Below, piece after piece: positions 46,275 through 55,697 of a stretch of DNA of 64,000 nt. Location: contig JAKOYN010000040.1 of the NCBI GenBank assembly GCA_029780415.1, positions 5,580-69,579 on the forward strand, in the 5' to 3' direction. The stretch's first letter is position 1; each line of letters opens with the position of its first letter. The DNA comes from RXIX01 sp003989075 (GTDB lineage: Bacteria > Pseudomonadota > Gammaproteobacteria > Competibacterales > Competibacteraceae). The translations under genes were made by a program, and so were the position numbers. The notes under the pieces are model-generated. The model did no database searches. It was not told where the DNA came from and saw nothing but the letters and a program-made list of their open reading frames with translations.

Positions 46275-49200
46275 TCAGGGCTGGGCGCGAACGGGCCGTG
46301 CACCCAGCACATCGAGTGCTTCGACATATTCAAAGCGCTCGATGTGCTGCTCCAACTGTTGCGCCCGCATGCCGAATGCCAGCCGGAACAGCGCCCGGTG
46401 CTGGGTGAAAACCTGTGTAGCGCGCAAATCGGCAGCAGTCAGTAACGACACCAGTTCAGCGAGTGCAGACTGCAACTGGGCCGTATCCACCACGCCATGC
46501 TCTTGTAGCGGTGCATCCAGAACAGCCAGCAGTTGCCCGGCCAGCGCATTGAATTCCGCCGCCAGGGCATCGGCCTGCCCACCAATGAGCGCGGGGTCGG
46601 CGCCGGTCGCCAGCGCCGTTTCCAATGCCGTGGCATGATCCCGCAGCGGCAGCAGGCCCAGATTGCCAAATACGCTCTTGAGCGAGTGCGCCAGCCGCCG
46701 GGCCGCAGCACGGTCGCCCTCAGCCAGCATCCGGCCCAGAAGATCCATATCCCCGGCATGGTCCAGGGCACAGCGGCGCAGCAGTTCGATATAGCGGGAC
46801 TGGTGACCGTTGAGCACACGCAGGCCGGCGGCGCTGTCCAGGCCCCTGATCTTCGCCAGCTGCGTCAGTCGCGGATCCAGCGATGACGGCCGCGCCACCG
46901 GATCGGCGAGTGCCGGGCCATCATCGATCCGCGCCGGCAGCCAGCGCAGCAGCGCAGCAAACAGCTGCTCCGGATCCATGGGCTTGGCGACAAAGTCATT
47001 CATACCCGCAGCCAGACAGGCGCGCCGATCCTCCTCGAACACATTGGCGGTCATGGCCAGGATCGGCAGGCGCGTAGCATCGAAGCGCTCGCGCAACAGA
47101 CGGGTCGCGGTCAGGCCATCCATCACCGGCATCTGCACATCCATCAGCACCAGGGCGTAGGTCTGCTGCCGGACCCGCGCCACTGCCTCGCAACCATCTG
47201 CGGCCGTATCCACCACCAGCCCCACCCCGCGCAGCAGATCCAGCGCCACCTCGCGATTCACCACATTATCCTCGACCAGCAACACCCGGTTTCCGGTATG
47301 GCGCTGACGCAGCCGCGTACTGCTGTCATGGTCCGGGCTTGCCACCGGTGCCATCAAGACCGGATGCCCTCGCTCCAGCCACGCAGTCAGCCAGAAGGTA
47401 CTGCCCTGGCCCGGCGTACTCTCCACACCCACTGCTCCGCCCATCAGTTGTGCCAGACGCTGGGTGATCGCCAGCCCCAGCCCGGTGCCGCCATATTTGC
47501 GCGTGATGGTGGCATCCGCCTGGGAAAACGCCGCGAACAGACACGCCTGATCAGCGGCGGCAATACCAATACCGGTATCCTGCACCTCGAAGCGCGCCAG
47601 CACCCGATCGCGCTCCTGCTCCAGCAGGCGCACGCGCAGCGTTACCGAACCGTATTCGGTGAACTTGACCGCGTTGCCGGCATAGTTCAGCAGCGCCTGA
47701 CGCAGGCGGGTCGGATCACCGCGCAACCACAGCACCATATCATCGCCTTCCACCTCCACGCTCAAACCCCGGGCCTGGGCCGATTCAGCAATCAGCGAGC
47801 GCACATGATCGAGCAGCGCGCCAAGGGCAAAATCGGTCTGTTCCAGCACCAGTTTGCCGGCCTCAATCTTGGACAGGTCGAGAATATCGTTGAGCATCGA
47901 CAGCAGATGCCGGGCGGCGCTGTCGATGCGACCCAGACGGGCGGCCTGTTCCGGATTGCTTTCGGTCTGCCGCAGCAGGTGAGTCAAGCCGATGATGGCA
48001 TTCATCGGCGTGCGGATCTCGTGGCTCATATTGGCCAGGAAGGCACTCTTGGCGCGATTGGCCGCCTCGGCGCGCTCGCGCGCTTCAATCAATTGCGCGG
48101 TGCGCTCTTCGACCAGCTCTTCCAGATGATGGCGATGGCGATCGAGTTCGGCACCGACGCGCCTCTTTTCGGTGATGTCCTCCTTGACCGCCACATAGTG
48201 CGTGATACGGCCATCGGCCTGACGCAGCGGGGTGATGATGGCAAATTCGGTGTATTCGCTGCCGTCCTTGCGCCGGTTGATGAACTCACCCTTCCAAGGC
48301 TGCCCCTGACTCAGCGCCGTCCACAGGCTTGCGTAGGTTTCCGGAGCGGTCCGGCCCGAGTGCAGCAGACGCGGGTTATGGCCCAGCACTTCATCGCGAC
48401 TGTAGCCGGTGGCATTGACGAAGGTCTGGTTGACGTATTCGATATTCGCGTCCAGATCGGTGATGACGATGCTCTCGGGGCTTTGTTCGACCGCCTGCGC
48501 GAGCTTGCGCAGTTGCAGAGCGGCGCGGCGGCGCTGCACGATGCGCCACAGTTCGTTGCCGATCAACTGCACGGTTTCCACATCCAGCTCGTTGTAGTCG
48601 CTGGCCTTGTTGCCCACGCCGGTGAGCATCACCACCCGGCCATTTTCGATCACCGGAACCGACAGCAGCCGTTGCAAGGGCGCGTGACCTTCGGGCAGGC
48701 CACGCTGGCGCGCATCGGCGGCGTAATCGTTACAGATCAGCGGCTGGTGCTGGCGCAGAGCATCGGCCCACAGGCCCGCCTGGCTGACTGGATAGTGGCG
48801 ATCAAACACCGCCTTGCAGTAGTCGCGCAGGGTGCGCCGCGACCAGGTGACCAGCTCAATGGTTTCCTCGTCATCGTTGACGAAGTGAATAAAGGCAATG
48901 CAACTGCCGGTCAGCTCCTCGGCCAGTTCCTGACCGCGCTGTAAAAAGGCAACCTCATCGACCTCCTCGGCAACCCGTGGCAATTCCAGCAGCGCTTCGG
49001 CACGGCGCGATTGCAGCGCCAGGGTGTCCTCGATGCGCTTGCGCTCGCTGATATCGCGGGAAATGCCGTAGCTGCCCATGATGCGCCCTTCGGCATCGTA
49101 CAGCGGACCCTTGATGGCCAGATAGGTCACCGGACCCCGCACGGTATCCAGTCGTTCCTCGCAGGTGATCACCTGGCCACTGTCGCGCACCGCCTGATCA

Positions 49201-50654
49201 TTGGCCATGATCGTGGCCGCCTGCTCGGGCGGGAACAGCATCCTGTCATCCTGGCCGAGCACCTGCTGTTCGGCCTTGCCGGTGACCTGTTGGGCCTGAC
49301 GGTTGAACAGGATGTAGCGCCCCTGGAGATCCTTGGCGAAGATGGCATCGGTGGAGGTGTTAGCAATCGCAGCCAGCAGCTGCAGTGCCCGCAGGCGCTC
49401 GGCCTGGGCCTGCTGCGTGCCCTGGGCAATCGCCAGTTGCTGGCGTTGCCGCTGCAGATACAGGCCAGCCACGGCCACAAACAGCGCCAGCATCCCCGTC
49501 AAGGCAATCCACAGGACATTGCCCGTCACTTCGTTATACAGCTCCACCCGGTCCAGCTTGGCCAGCAGGTACCAGTCGCTGCCGGGAATGTCGCGCCCGA
49601 CCCCGAATACCGATACGCCCCGGTAATCGCGGCCCTCCAGGACATGATTCAAGCCGGCCGTGCCCCGCATCAGTTGCGCCGCCAGCAACAGCGGGTCATC
49701 CGCAGATCTGCTCAGGCTCAACGACGCATCGGGCACATGCCGCAACGGATTCAGAAAGACAATCTGCCGGCCATCGCGGCGAAACAGCACGATCTCACCA
49801 CTGGGGCTGGGCACCGGCCAGTCGCCGAGTTGCCGGGGCAGGTAATGCTCGCCATCGGCATGCAGGATGATGATGGGACGGGGCAATCCGGCCATCATCG
49901 GCAGACTGACCACGAAATCCAGATGCGCGCGGCCCTGAGCATCGCGATAGGGCTGGATCCAGTGCACCTCGCCGGTCTGGGCGGCGCGCAGACGCTCGGC
50001 GCGGACCCTGGCATCGATATCGGAAACCGCTGCCTCAGCGCACGGCTCGCTGCACCAGAGGAACCGCCCCTGTTCATCCAGCAGCGTGACCGCCTCAAAG
50101 GAACCCAGACTGGCAAACTCATTCAGGCGCTTGAACAGGCGATCGCGGCTCTCGTTATCGCCGGTTTCGCGCCAGCGCTGATAAAACTCCGCCAGGGCTT
50201 CACTGCTGTGAATGATGCGCGCGTTCCGGATGCGCTCTTCAAACCAGTCGGCGACCTGCTGGGCTTTCAGATCGGCAATGGCCTGCAGGCGCGCGATCTG
50301 GGTCTGGCGCGCTTCGGCGATGGTCCGGCTGATCGAAGCAATCGTCAGACCCAGAATCAGCGGCGCCAGCACCAGCAGCGACAGCAGCACCGGACGCAGT
50401 GACGGTGTATTTGCATTCGATAAGGTATCGGGTCCAAACCAGCGCCGCCGCAGCAGGCCATACAACAGCAGGGAGGTGACGGCGATGAACAGCCAGCCCT
50501 TGAGAGTACTGACCAGGGTCAGCGCCTGCGGCGAACTCAGCCACCATTCCACGACCTTATCGGACAGCAGAATCCACAGCGCGGCGAAAATGGCGTAGAT
50601 CACCACCACGCGCAGGATATGGGCATGGTGCGCCTGAGTAGAGGAATCGCGCAT
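46275..50654 (-). CDS. Large multi-sensor hybrid histidine kinase (sensor-PAS-GAF-PAS-HisKA-ATPase-receiver-HPt)
   Basis: A 1459-residue membrane kinase. Two N-terminal hydrophobic segments (VVVIYAIFAALWILLSD and LLSLLVLAPLILGLTIA), a ~280-residue periplasmic sensor and a third segment near 395 (LWIALTGMLALFVAVAGLYL). Then PAS (~435, FAKDLQGRYILFNRQAQQV), GAF (~560-710), PAS (~725-815, VITDLDANIEYVNQTFVNA), HisKA (SHEIRTPMNAIIG ~877), ATPase (NYAGNAVKFTE, DTGIGI, GGTGLGLAITQRL), receiver (LVEDNVVNREV, LMDVQMPVMDG ~1170) and an HPt domain with AHSLKS (His ~1323). A complete internal phosphorelay is present. The start ATG 50654 follows AGAGG; the open frame to 50861 is spurious. No response regulator gene is nearby. 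Confidence 0.95.
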   Translation of the reverse strand: MRDSSTQAHHAHILRVVVIYAIFAALWILLSDKVVEWWLSSPQALTLVSTLKGWLFIAVTSLLLYGLLRRRWFGPDTLSNANTPSLRPVLLSLLVLAPLILGLTIASISRTIAEARQTQIARLQAIADLKAQQVADWFEERIRNARIIHSSEALAEFYQRWRETGDNESRDRLFKRLNEFASLGSFEAVTLLDEQGRFLWCSEPCAEAAVSDIDARVRAERLRAAQTGEVHWIQPYRDAQGRAHLDFVVSLPMMAGLPRPIIILHADGEHYLPRQLGDWPVPSPSGEIVLFRRDGRQIVFLNPLRHVPDASLSLSRSADDPLLLAAQLMRGTAGLNHVLEGRDYRGVSVFGVGRDIPGSDWYLLAKLDRVELYNEVTGNVLWIALTGMLALFVAVAGLYLQRQRQQLAIAQGTQQAQAERLRALQLLAAIANTSTDAIFAKDLQGRYILFNRQAQQVTGKAEQQVLGQDDRMLFPPEQAATIMANDQAVRDSGQVITCEERLDTVRGPVTYLAIKGPLYDAEGRIMGSYGISRDISERKRIEDTLALQSRRAEALLELPRVAEEVDEVAFLQRGQELAEELTGSCIAFIHFVNDDEETIELVTWSRRTLRDYCKAVFDRHYPVSQAGLWADALRQHQPLICNDYAADARQRGLPEGHAPLQRLLSVPVIENGRVVMLTGVGNKASDYNELDVETVQLIGNELWRIVQRRRAALQLRKLAQAVEQSPESIVITDLDANIEYVNQTFVNATGYSRDEVLGHNPRLLHSGRTAPETYASLWTALSQGQPWKGEFINRRKDGSEYTEFAIITPLRQADGRITHYVAVKEDITEKRRVGAELDRHRHHLEELVEERTAQLIEARERAEAANRAKSAFLANMSHEIRTPMNAIIGLTHLLRQTESNPEQAARLGRIDSAARHLLSMLNDILDLSKIEAGKLVLEQTDFALGALLDHVRSLIAESAQARGLSVEVEGDDMVLWLRGDPTRLRQALLNYAGNAVKFTEYGSVTLRVRLLEQERDRVLARFEVQDTGIGIAAADQACLFAAFSQADATITRKYGGTGLGLAITQRLAQLMGGAVGVESTPGQGSTFWLTAWLERGHPVLMAPVASPDHDSSTRLRQRHTGNRVLLVEDNVVNREVALDLLRGVGLVVDTAADGCEAVARVRQQTYALVLMDVQMPVMDGLTATRLLRERFDATRLPILAMTANVFEEDRRACLAAGMNDFVAKPMDPEQLFAALLRWLPARIDDGPALADPVARPSSLDPRLTQLAKIRGLDSAAGLRVLNGHQSRYIELLRRCALDHAGDMDLLGRMLAEGDRAAARRLAHSLKSVFGNLGLLPLRDHATALETALATGADPALIGGQADALAAEFNALAGQLLAVLDAPLQEHGVVDTAQLQSALAELVSLLTAADLRATQVFTQHRALFRLAFGMRAQQLEQHIERFEYVEALDVLGARPVRAQP

Positions 50655-50721
50655 GATCAAGCAGGACCTCTTGGTATTTCCTGGCGTTCGCCGGCACACC
50701 GGGCGCGAGCCTAACCAGAGT

Positions 50722-51585
50722 TCAGCGCCGCCCGCCGCCACTGGCCCGGTGCAGCAGCGCATCCAGAGCCGACGTGGGCAGCAGGCGACGCAACAGGGCA
50801 AATAGATAGGTTGGCGCCGTGACAAAATAGCGCGCCTGGGGACGTGGGCTTTCCACGGCATGAATCAGCCGCTTCAGCACCGCTTCAGGCGGCAGGGTAA
50901 ACGGCGCCGCAGGTCCTTCCTTGAGCAGTCGCGCTTCCATCGCCGCATACTGCTCCCGATGCACGCTGTGGGCAGGATCGATGTGCCGCTGATAGGCGAC
51001 ATGGGCATTATCGCGAAAACGGCTGAGAATCGGCCCCGGCTCGATCAGGCAAACGTGAATCCCGGTGCCGCGCAGTTCCTGACGCAGGGTGTCCGCCAGA
51101 CCTTCCAGGGCGAACTTGCTGGCAACATAGGCGCCCCGGTAGGCAAAGGCCACCAGCCCGAGCACCGAGCTATTGTAAACAATCCGGCCATGACCCTGAC
51201 GGCGCAGCACCGGGATCACCTGATTGCTCAGCTCCTGGGTGCCAAACAGGTTGACCTCGAACTGCTCACGCAGCGCGGCGCGGCTCAGATCCTCCACCGC
51301 ACCCGGCTGACCGTAGGCAGCATTGTTGAACAGCGCGTCCAGCCGACCGCCGCTGCGCTCCAGGACCGTCGCCACCGCCGTGCGGATGGATGCCGAATCG
51401 CTTAAATCCAGCAGCAGGCTTTCCAGCCCCGCTGCCTGGAGCTGGGCCACATCAGCCGGCTGGCGCGCCGTAGCGAACACCCGCCAGCCGCGCGCCCGCA
51501 AACCTTCGGCGGCGCAACGACCAATGCCCGAGGAACAGCCGCTGATCAGAATTGTCCGCTCCTGCCCGTCCACATGCTGCTGCAT
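50722..51585 (-). CDS. Short-chain dehydrogenase/reductase (SDR) family oxidoreductase
   Basis: A 287-residue cytoplasmic NAD(P)H enzyme of the classical SDR type: ILISGCSSGIGRCAAEGL (cofactor-binding TGxxxGIG), FNNAAYGQPG (NNAG), RIVYNSSVLGLVAFAYRGAY with the catalytic Ser, and AYVASKFALEGLADTLRQEL with YxxxK, then LIEPGPI. ATG 51585 is preferred: AGGAG lies at a proper distance, while GTG 51597 has it directly adjacent. The C-terminal ~40 residues are basic and hydrophobic (YLFALLRRLLPTSALDALLH) and may sit at the membrane. Substrate unknown. Confidence 0.93.
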   Translation of the reverse strand: MQQHVDGQERTILISGCSSGIGRCAAEGLRARGWRVFATARQPADVAQLQAAGLESLLLDLSDSASIRTAVATVLERSGGRLDALFNNAAYGQPGAVEDLSRAALREQFEVNLFGTQELSNQVIPVLRRQGHGRIVYNSSVLGLVAFAYRGAYVASKFALEGLADTLRQELRGTGIHVCLIEPGPILSRFRDNAHVAYQRHIDPAHSVHREQYAAMEARLLKEGPAAPFTLPPEAVLKRLIHAVESPRPQARYFVTAPTYLFALLRRLLPTSALDALLHRASGGGRR

Positions 51586-51597
51586 GAATATTCCCAC

Positions 51598-51848
51598 TCC
51601 TGTCTCTTAAATGTTTCAAACCATAATCCAGCATAGCCTGAAAACAAACCGCCAGACCACGATCTGGCACATCACTCAAAATGCCTATCAGCCGCGAGGT
51701 GATGCAATAAAAATGACATACAAATGCAATATAAAGGCCGCTATTCCGTAGTAGTTTTAGCGTAGTCTTTGCTATTGCAATCCTCAGGATGACGAGGATT
51801 TTTAATTTTACCATACAGTTACAACAAGACCGACTCGGAGGCTGTTCC
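51598..51848 (+). promoter_or_regulatory. pst promoter region with weak Pho-box-like sites
   Basis: This 250-base, comparatively AT-rich region separates pstS from the divergent SDR gene. CTGTCTC-TTAA-ATGTTTC (51600-51617) has the 7-4-7 spacing of a PhoB box with partial match in both halves, followed by CATAAT. A second weak candidate on the opposite strand is ATGACATACAAATGCAAT (51713-51730). Neither is close to consensus. PhoB control of pst operons is established in relatives, not shown here. Confidence 0.3.
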
Positions 51849-52895
51849 GTGATCAAGCAGAAAATCGCCCTTGCCCTCGCCGCGAACCTTACCCTGGCGG
51901 GTGCCGCGCAGGCGCAGTCCGCCCGCGACTACATCAGCATCGTCGGCTCGTCGACCGTCTACCCGTTCTCGACTGCCGTAGCTGAACAGTTCGGCAAAAC
52001 CAACAGCAGTTTCAAGACCCCGAAGGTGGAATCGACCGGCACCGGCGGCGGCTTCAAGCTGTTCTGCGGCGGCGTCGGCACTGAATATCCGGATATCGCC
52101 AACGCCTCGCGGCCGATCAAGAAATCGGAAATCGAGACCTGCGCCAAGAATGGCGTCAAGGAGATCATCGAGGTCAACATCGGCTTTGACGGGATCGTGA
52201 TTGCCTCCTCAAAAAAGAACAAGCCGATGGCGCTGACTCTTGAGGATCTGTGGCTGGCGCTGGCCAAGGAAGTACCGGAACCGGGCACCGGCAAGCTGGT
52301 CGCCAATCCGTTCAAGACCTGGAAGGACGTGAACCCGGAACTGCCCGCCAACAAGATCGAAGTGCTTGGCCCACCGCCGACCTCCGGCACCCGGGATGCC
52401 TTCGTGGAACTGGTCATGGATCATGGCTGCAAGAAATTCCCGGTGATCAAGGACCTGGAAAAGAGCGACGAAAAGAAGGCCAAGGCGATCTGCGGCACCG
52501 TGCGTGAGGATGGCGCCTACATCGAAGCCGGCGAGAACGACAACCTGATCGTCAACAAGCTGGTCGCCAATCCCAATGCGCTCGGCATCTTCGGCTACAG
52601 CTTCATGGAGGAGAATCTGGACAAGGTTCAGGGCGAAACCATCAACGGCGTCGCGCCGAACTTCGAGAACATCGCCGACGGCAAGTATCCGATCTCGCGG
52701 CCGCTGTTCTTCTACGTCAAGAAGGCCCATGTTGGCGTGATTCCCGGCATCAAGGAATTCATCGCCGAATTCACCAGCGAAAAAGCCGCCGGTGATGAAG
52801 GTTATCTGAGCAACAAGGGCCTGATCCCGCTGCCCAAGGACAAGCGTAAGCAGGTCGCAGCCGACGCCAACAGTCTCAAGACGCTGGCCCCGTAA
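51849..52895 (+). CDS. pstS: Phosphate-binding periplasmic protein PstS
   Basis: A 348-residue high-affinity phosphate receptor of the Pst ABC transporter. Starts at GTG 51849 with GGAGG eight bases upstream; the signal peptide KQKIALALAANLTLAGAAQA is cleaved near AQS. Phosphate-site segments: VGSSTVYPFSTAVAEQF, VESTGTGGGFKLFCGGVG, NASRPIKKSEIETC, GFDGIVIASSKK and PPPTSGTRDAFVELV. It belongs to the longer proteobacterial PstS type with two Cys. First gene of pstSCAB-phoU. Confidence 0.97.
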   Translation: MIKQKIALALAANLTLAGAAQAQSARDYISIVGSSTVYPFSTAVAEQFGKTNSSFKTPKVESTGTGGGFKLFCGGVGTEYPDIANASRPIKKSEIETCAKNGVKEIIEVNIGFDGIVIASSKKNKPMALTLEDLWLALAKEVPEPGTGKLVANPFKTWKDVNPELPANKIEVLGPPPTSGTRDAFVELVMDHGCKKFPVIKDLEKSDEKKAKAICGTVREDGAYIEAGENDNLIVNKLVANPNALGIFGYSFMEENLDKVQGETINGVAPNFENIADGKYPISRPLFFYVKKAHVGVIPGIKEFIAEFTSEKAAGDEGYLSNKGLIPLPKDKRKQVAADANSLKTLAP

Positions 52896-52913
52896 CCGGG
52901 ATCCCCTTCCAAT

Positions 52914-52955
52914 GCCATCCTGGGCTGAAGCAGCAGTTCTTCGGCCCGGGATGGC
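52914..52955 (+). promoter_or_regulatory. Intercistronic hairpin between pstS and pstC
   Basis: GCCATCCTGGGC (52914-52925) pairs with GCCCGGGATGGC (52944-52955) over 12 positions with one G-T wobble and an 18-base loop. Followed only by GTTCTTC, it looks more like an mRNA-stabilising or attenuating stem than a full terminator. It would allow more PstS than permease to be made. Confidence 0.65.
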
Positions 52956-52979
52956 GTTCTTCATACGGATCACCGGGCC

Positions 52980-54359
52980 ATGTCGTTCTATCTGTTCCTT
53001 ACCCTCCTCCTGTTGAGTTCTGGCTGCTATTACCTCGGTCGCCGGCGCGCCTTCTCGGTCGCCGGTGATCATGTCCGCAACCTGCATTCCCTGCCCAGCT
53101 ACTATGGCGCCTACACCGCCCTGTGGTGCGGCCTGCCGGCACTGCTGGTGTTCGCCGCCTGGACGGCCCTGCAGCCGAGCATCATTCTCGAACTGGTGAC
53201 CAACGCGCTGCCGCCAGAGCTGCGCACGCTGCCACCAGGCCGTCTGGATCTGGTGCTCAACGACATCAAGAATCTGGTCAACGGCAACATCGTCTCCAGC
53301 GCGCCCGATCCGGCCATCCTGGCCGCTGCCGATCACTACCGCAACCTGCAGCTGATTGGCAACGCTGCGCTGTGGATCGCAGTGATGAGCCTGGCCATCG
53401 CCGGCGCCGCCCATGCCTGGCGCGCCATCTCGCCCAAGCTGCGCGCCCGCAACCGCGTCGAGCAGGTCGTAAACCTGTTCCTGGTCATCAGCTCAACCAT
53501 CGCCATCTTCACCACCGTCGGCATCATCCTGTCGGTGCTGTTCGAGTCGATCCTGTTCTTTGGCAAGGTGCCGATCAGCGATTTCCTGCTGGGCCTGCAA
53601 TGGAGTCCACAAACCGCGTTGCGCGCCGATCAGGCCGGTTCATCGGGCGCCTTTGGCGCCGTGCCGCTGTTCGCCGGCACCCTGCTGATCTCCGGCATCG
53701 CCATGCTGGTTGCGGTACCGATCGGCCTGATGTCAGCGCTGTACCTGTCCGAGTACGCCACCCCGAAATTCCGCGCCACGGCCAAGCCGGCGCTGGAAGT
53801 GCTGGCCGGCATTCCCACCGTGGTCTACGGCTTCTTTGCCGCTCTGACCGTAGCGCCGCTGCTGCGCGACATCGGTACGGCTCTCGGCCTGCAGGTCGCC
53901 TCGGAAAGTGCGCTGGCCGCCGGGCTGGTCATGGGCATCATGATCATTCCCTTTGTCTCCTCGCTGTCCGACGACGTGATCAATGCTGTGCCACAGTCGA
54001 TGCGCGACGGTTCCTACGCCCTCGGCGCGACCAAGTCGGAAACCATCAAGCGGGTGCTGCTGCCGGCCGCCCTGCCCGGCATCGTCGGCAGCATTCTGCT
54101 CGCCGTGTCGCGCGCCATCGGTGAAACCATGATCGTGGTCATGGCCGCCGGCCTGTCGGCCAACCTGACCGCCAATCCGCTGCAGGCAGTGACCACAGTC
54201 ACCGTGCAGATCGTCACCCTGCTCACCGGCGATCAGGAATTCGATAGCGCCAAGACCCTGGCCGCCTTTGCCCTGGGGATGGTGCTGTTCGTCGTCACTC
54301 TGATTCTCAACATCATCGCCCTGCATGTGGTGCGCAAGTACCGGGAACAGTATGAATAA
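52980..54359 (+). CDS. pstC: Phosphate ABC transporter permease PstC (long form)
   Basis: A 459-residue inner-membrane permease. The first ~185 residues (MSFYLFLTLLLLSSGCYYLG onward) form the extra N-terminal module found in long proteobacterial PstC, with membrane segments around a ~65-residue loop. The rest is the binding-protein-dependent permease: PLFAGTLLISGIAMLVAVPI, GIPTVVYGFFAALTVAPLL and the EAA-like loop SYALGATKSETIKRVLLPAALPG. Stop codon overlaps the pstA start. Confidence 0.95.
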   Translation: MSFYLFLTLLLLSSGCYYLGRRRAFSVAGDHVRNLHSLPSYYGAYTALWCGLPALLVFAAWTALQPSIILELVTNALPPELRTLPPGRLDLVLNDIKNLVNGNIVSSAPDPAILAAADHYRNLQLIGNAALWIAVMSLAIAGAAHAWRAISPKLRARNRVEQVVNLFLVISSTIAIFTTVGIILSVLFESILFFGKVPISDFLLGLQWSPQTALRADQAGSSGAFGAVPLFAGTLLISGIAMLVAVPIGLMSALYLSEYATPKFRATAKPALEVLAGIPTVVYGFFAALTVAPLLRDIGTALGLQVASESALAAGLVMGIMIIPFVSSLSDDVINAVPQSMRDGSYALGATKSETIKRVLLPAALPGIVGSILLAVSRAIGETMIVVMAAGLSANLTANPLQAVTTVTVQIVTLLTGDQEFDSAKTLAAFALGMVLFVVTLILNIIALHVVRKYREQYE

Positions 54360-55659
54360 GCCCATCGCCCCCGCCGCACCGGCCCGCGATATCAAGGCCA
54401 TCGTCAACGCCGGCCTGGCGCACCGCCACGCTGCCGAGCGCCGTTTCCGTCTTTACGGCCTGGTTGCCATCAGCCTCGGCCTGGCCTTTGTGGTGCTGAT
54501 GTTCGCCAGCATCATCAGCAAGGGTTACCCGGCCTTCTGGCAGACCTATATCGAGCTGCCGGTTGCCTTCGACGCAGCAGTCATCGATCCCGAAGGCAAG
54601 CGCGACCCGAAAGTGCTGGAAAATGCCGATTACGCGGCTCTGGTCCGCGCCAGCCTGCGCAGCCTGTTCCCGCAGGTCGAAGGCCGCCGCGATCTGCGCG
54701 CCCTGTACGCGCTGGCCAGTTCCAGCGCGCCGCTGCAACTGCGCGCCGCAGTGCTCGACAACCCGACGCTGATCGGCAGCACGCAACCGGTCTGGGTGCT
54801 GGCCAGTGCCACAGTCGATACCTTCGTCAAGGGCAATATCGACCGCTCTCTCGATGAAACCCTGCGACCGATCAAGGACCAGGACATCGCCTGGGTCGAC
54901 AAGCTGCGCGCCGATGATCGGCTGGAGCGACGCTTCAACAGCATTCTGTTCAATCACGGCGACTCGCGCGAACCCGAGCAGGCTGGCATCCGCGGCGCAT
55001 TGATGGGATCGTTCTATACCCTGCTGGTCACCTTCCTGCTGTCCTTCCCGATTGGCGTGGCTACGGCGGTCTACCTGGAGGAGTTCGCGCCCAAAAACCG
55101 CTGGACCGACCTGATCGAGGTCAATATCAACAATCTAGCGGCAGTGCCGTCGATCGTGTTCGGCCTGCTCGGGCTGGCGGTGTTCATCAACTTCTTCGGC
55201 CTGCCGCGTTCGGCGCCGCTGGTCGGCGGTCTGGTGCTGAGTCTGATGACCCTGCCGGTGATCATCATTGCCGGGCGCGCCGCGCTGACCTCGGTGCCCC
55301 CATCGATTCGCGAAGCAGCGCTGGGCATGGGGGCTTCGAAGCTGCAGATGGTCGGCCATCATGTACTGCCACTGGCCATGCCGGGCATGCTGACCGGTTC
55401 GATCATCGGCATGGCCCGCGCTCTGGGCGAATCGGCGCCCCTGCTGATGATCGGCATGGTGGCCTTCATCGTCGATATTCCCAAGGGCATGTTCGACCCG
55501 GCCACGGTGCTGCCAGTGCAGATCTATCTCTGGGCTGACCTGCCGGAACGGGCCTTTGTGGAACGCACCTCGGCGGCGATCATGGTGCTGCTGGCGTTCA
55601 TGATCCTCATGAACGGTTTGGCGATTATCCTGCGCAAGCGCTTCGAGCGCCGCTGGTAA
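54352..55659 (+). CDS. pstA: Phosphate ABC transporter permease PstA (long form)
   Basis: A 435-residue permease whose ATG lies inside the last codons of pstC (TATGAATAA), so translation is coupled. After the first membrane segment (LVAISLGLAFVVLMFASIIS) a ~150-residue periplasmic insert is present, as in PstA proteins with the DUF3333 module. The core permease follows: GSFYTLLVTFLLSFPIGVAT, NNLAAVPSIVFGLLGLAVFI and the coupling loop EAALGMGASKLQMVGHHVLP. It pairs with PstC to form the phosphate channel. Confidence 0.95.
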   Translation: MNKPIAPAAPARDIKAIVNAGLAHRHAAERRFRLYGLVAISLGLAFVVLMFASIISKGYPAFWQTYIELPVAFDAAVIDPEGKRDPKVLENADYAALVRASLRSLFPQVEGRRDLRALYALASSSAPLQLRAAVLDNPTLIGSTQPVWVLASATVDTFVKGNIDRSLDETLRPIKDQDIAWVDKLRADDRLERRFNSILFNHGDSREPEQAGIRGALMGSFYTLLVTFLLSFPIGVATAVYLEEFAPKNRWTDLIEVNINNLAAVPSIVFGLLGLAVFINFFGLPRSAPLVGGLVLSLMTLPVIIIAGRAALTSVPPSIREAALGMGASKLQMVGHHVLPLAMPGMLTGSIIGMARALGESAPLLMIGMVAFIVDIPKGMFDPATVLPVQIYLWADLPERAFVERTSAAIMVLLAFMILMNGLAIILRKRFERRW

Positions 55660-55697
55660 GCCTGCGCTGCCCTCACTTCCATCACGAGCCTTGCGAT

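Noticed and set aside
47298..50402. Plus-strand open frames of 548 and 463 residues
   Set aside because: Antisense to the PAS-GAF-PAS hybrid kinase, whose domains are all recognised.
51713..51730. PhoB box on the minus strand
   Set aside because: One half-site matches well but the other is weak and the orientation is wrong for pst; kept only as a weak candidate in the promoter entry.
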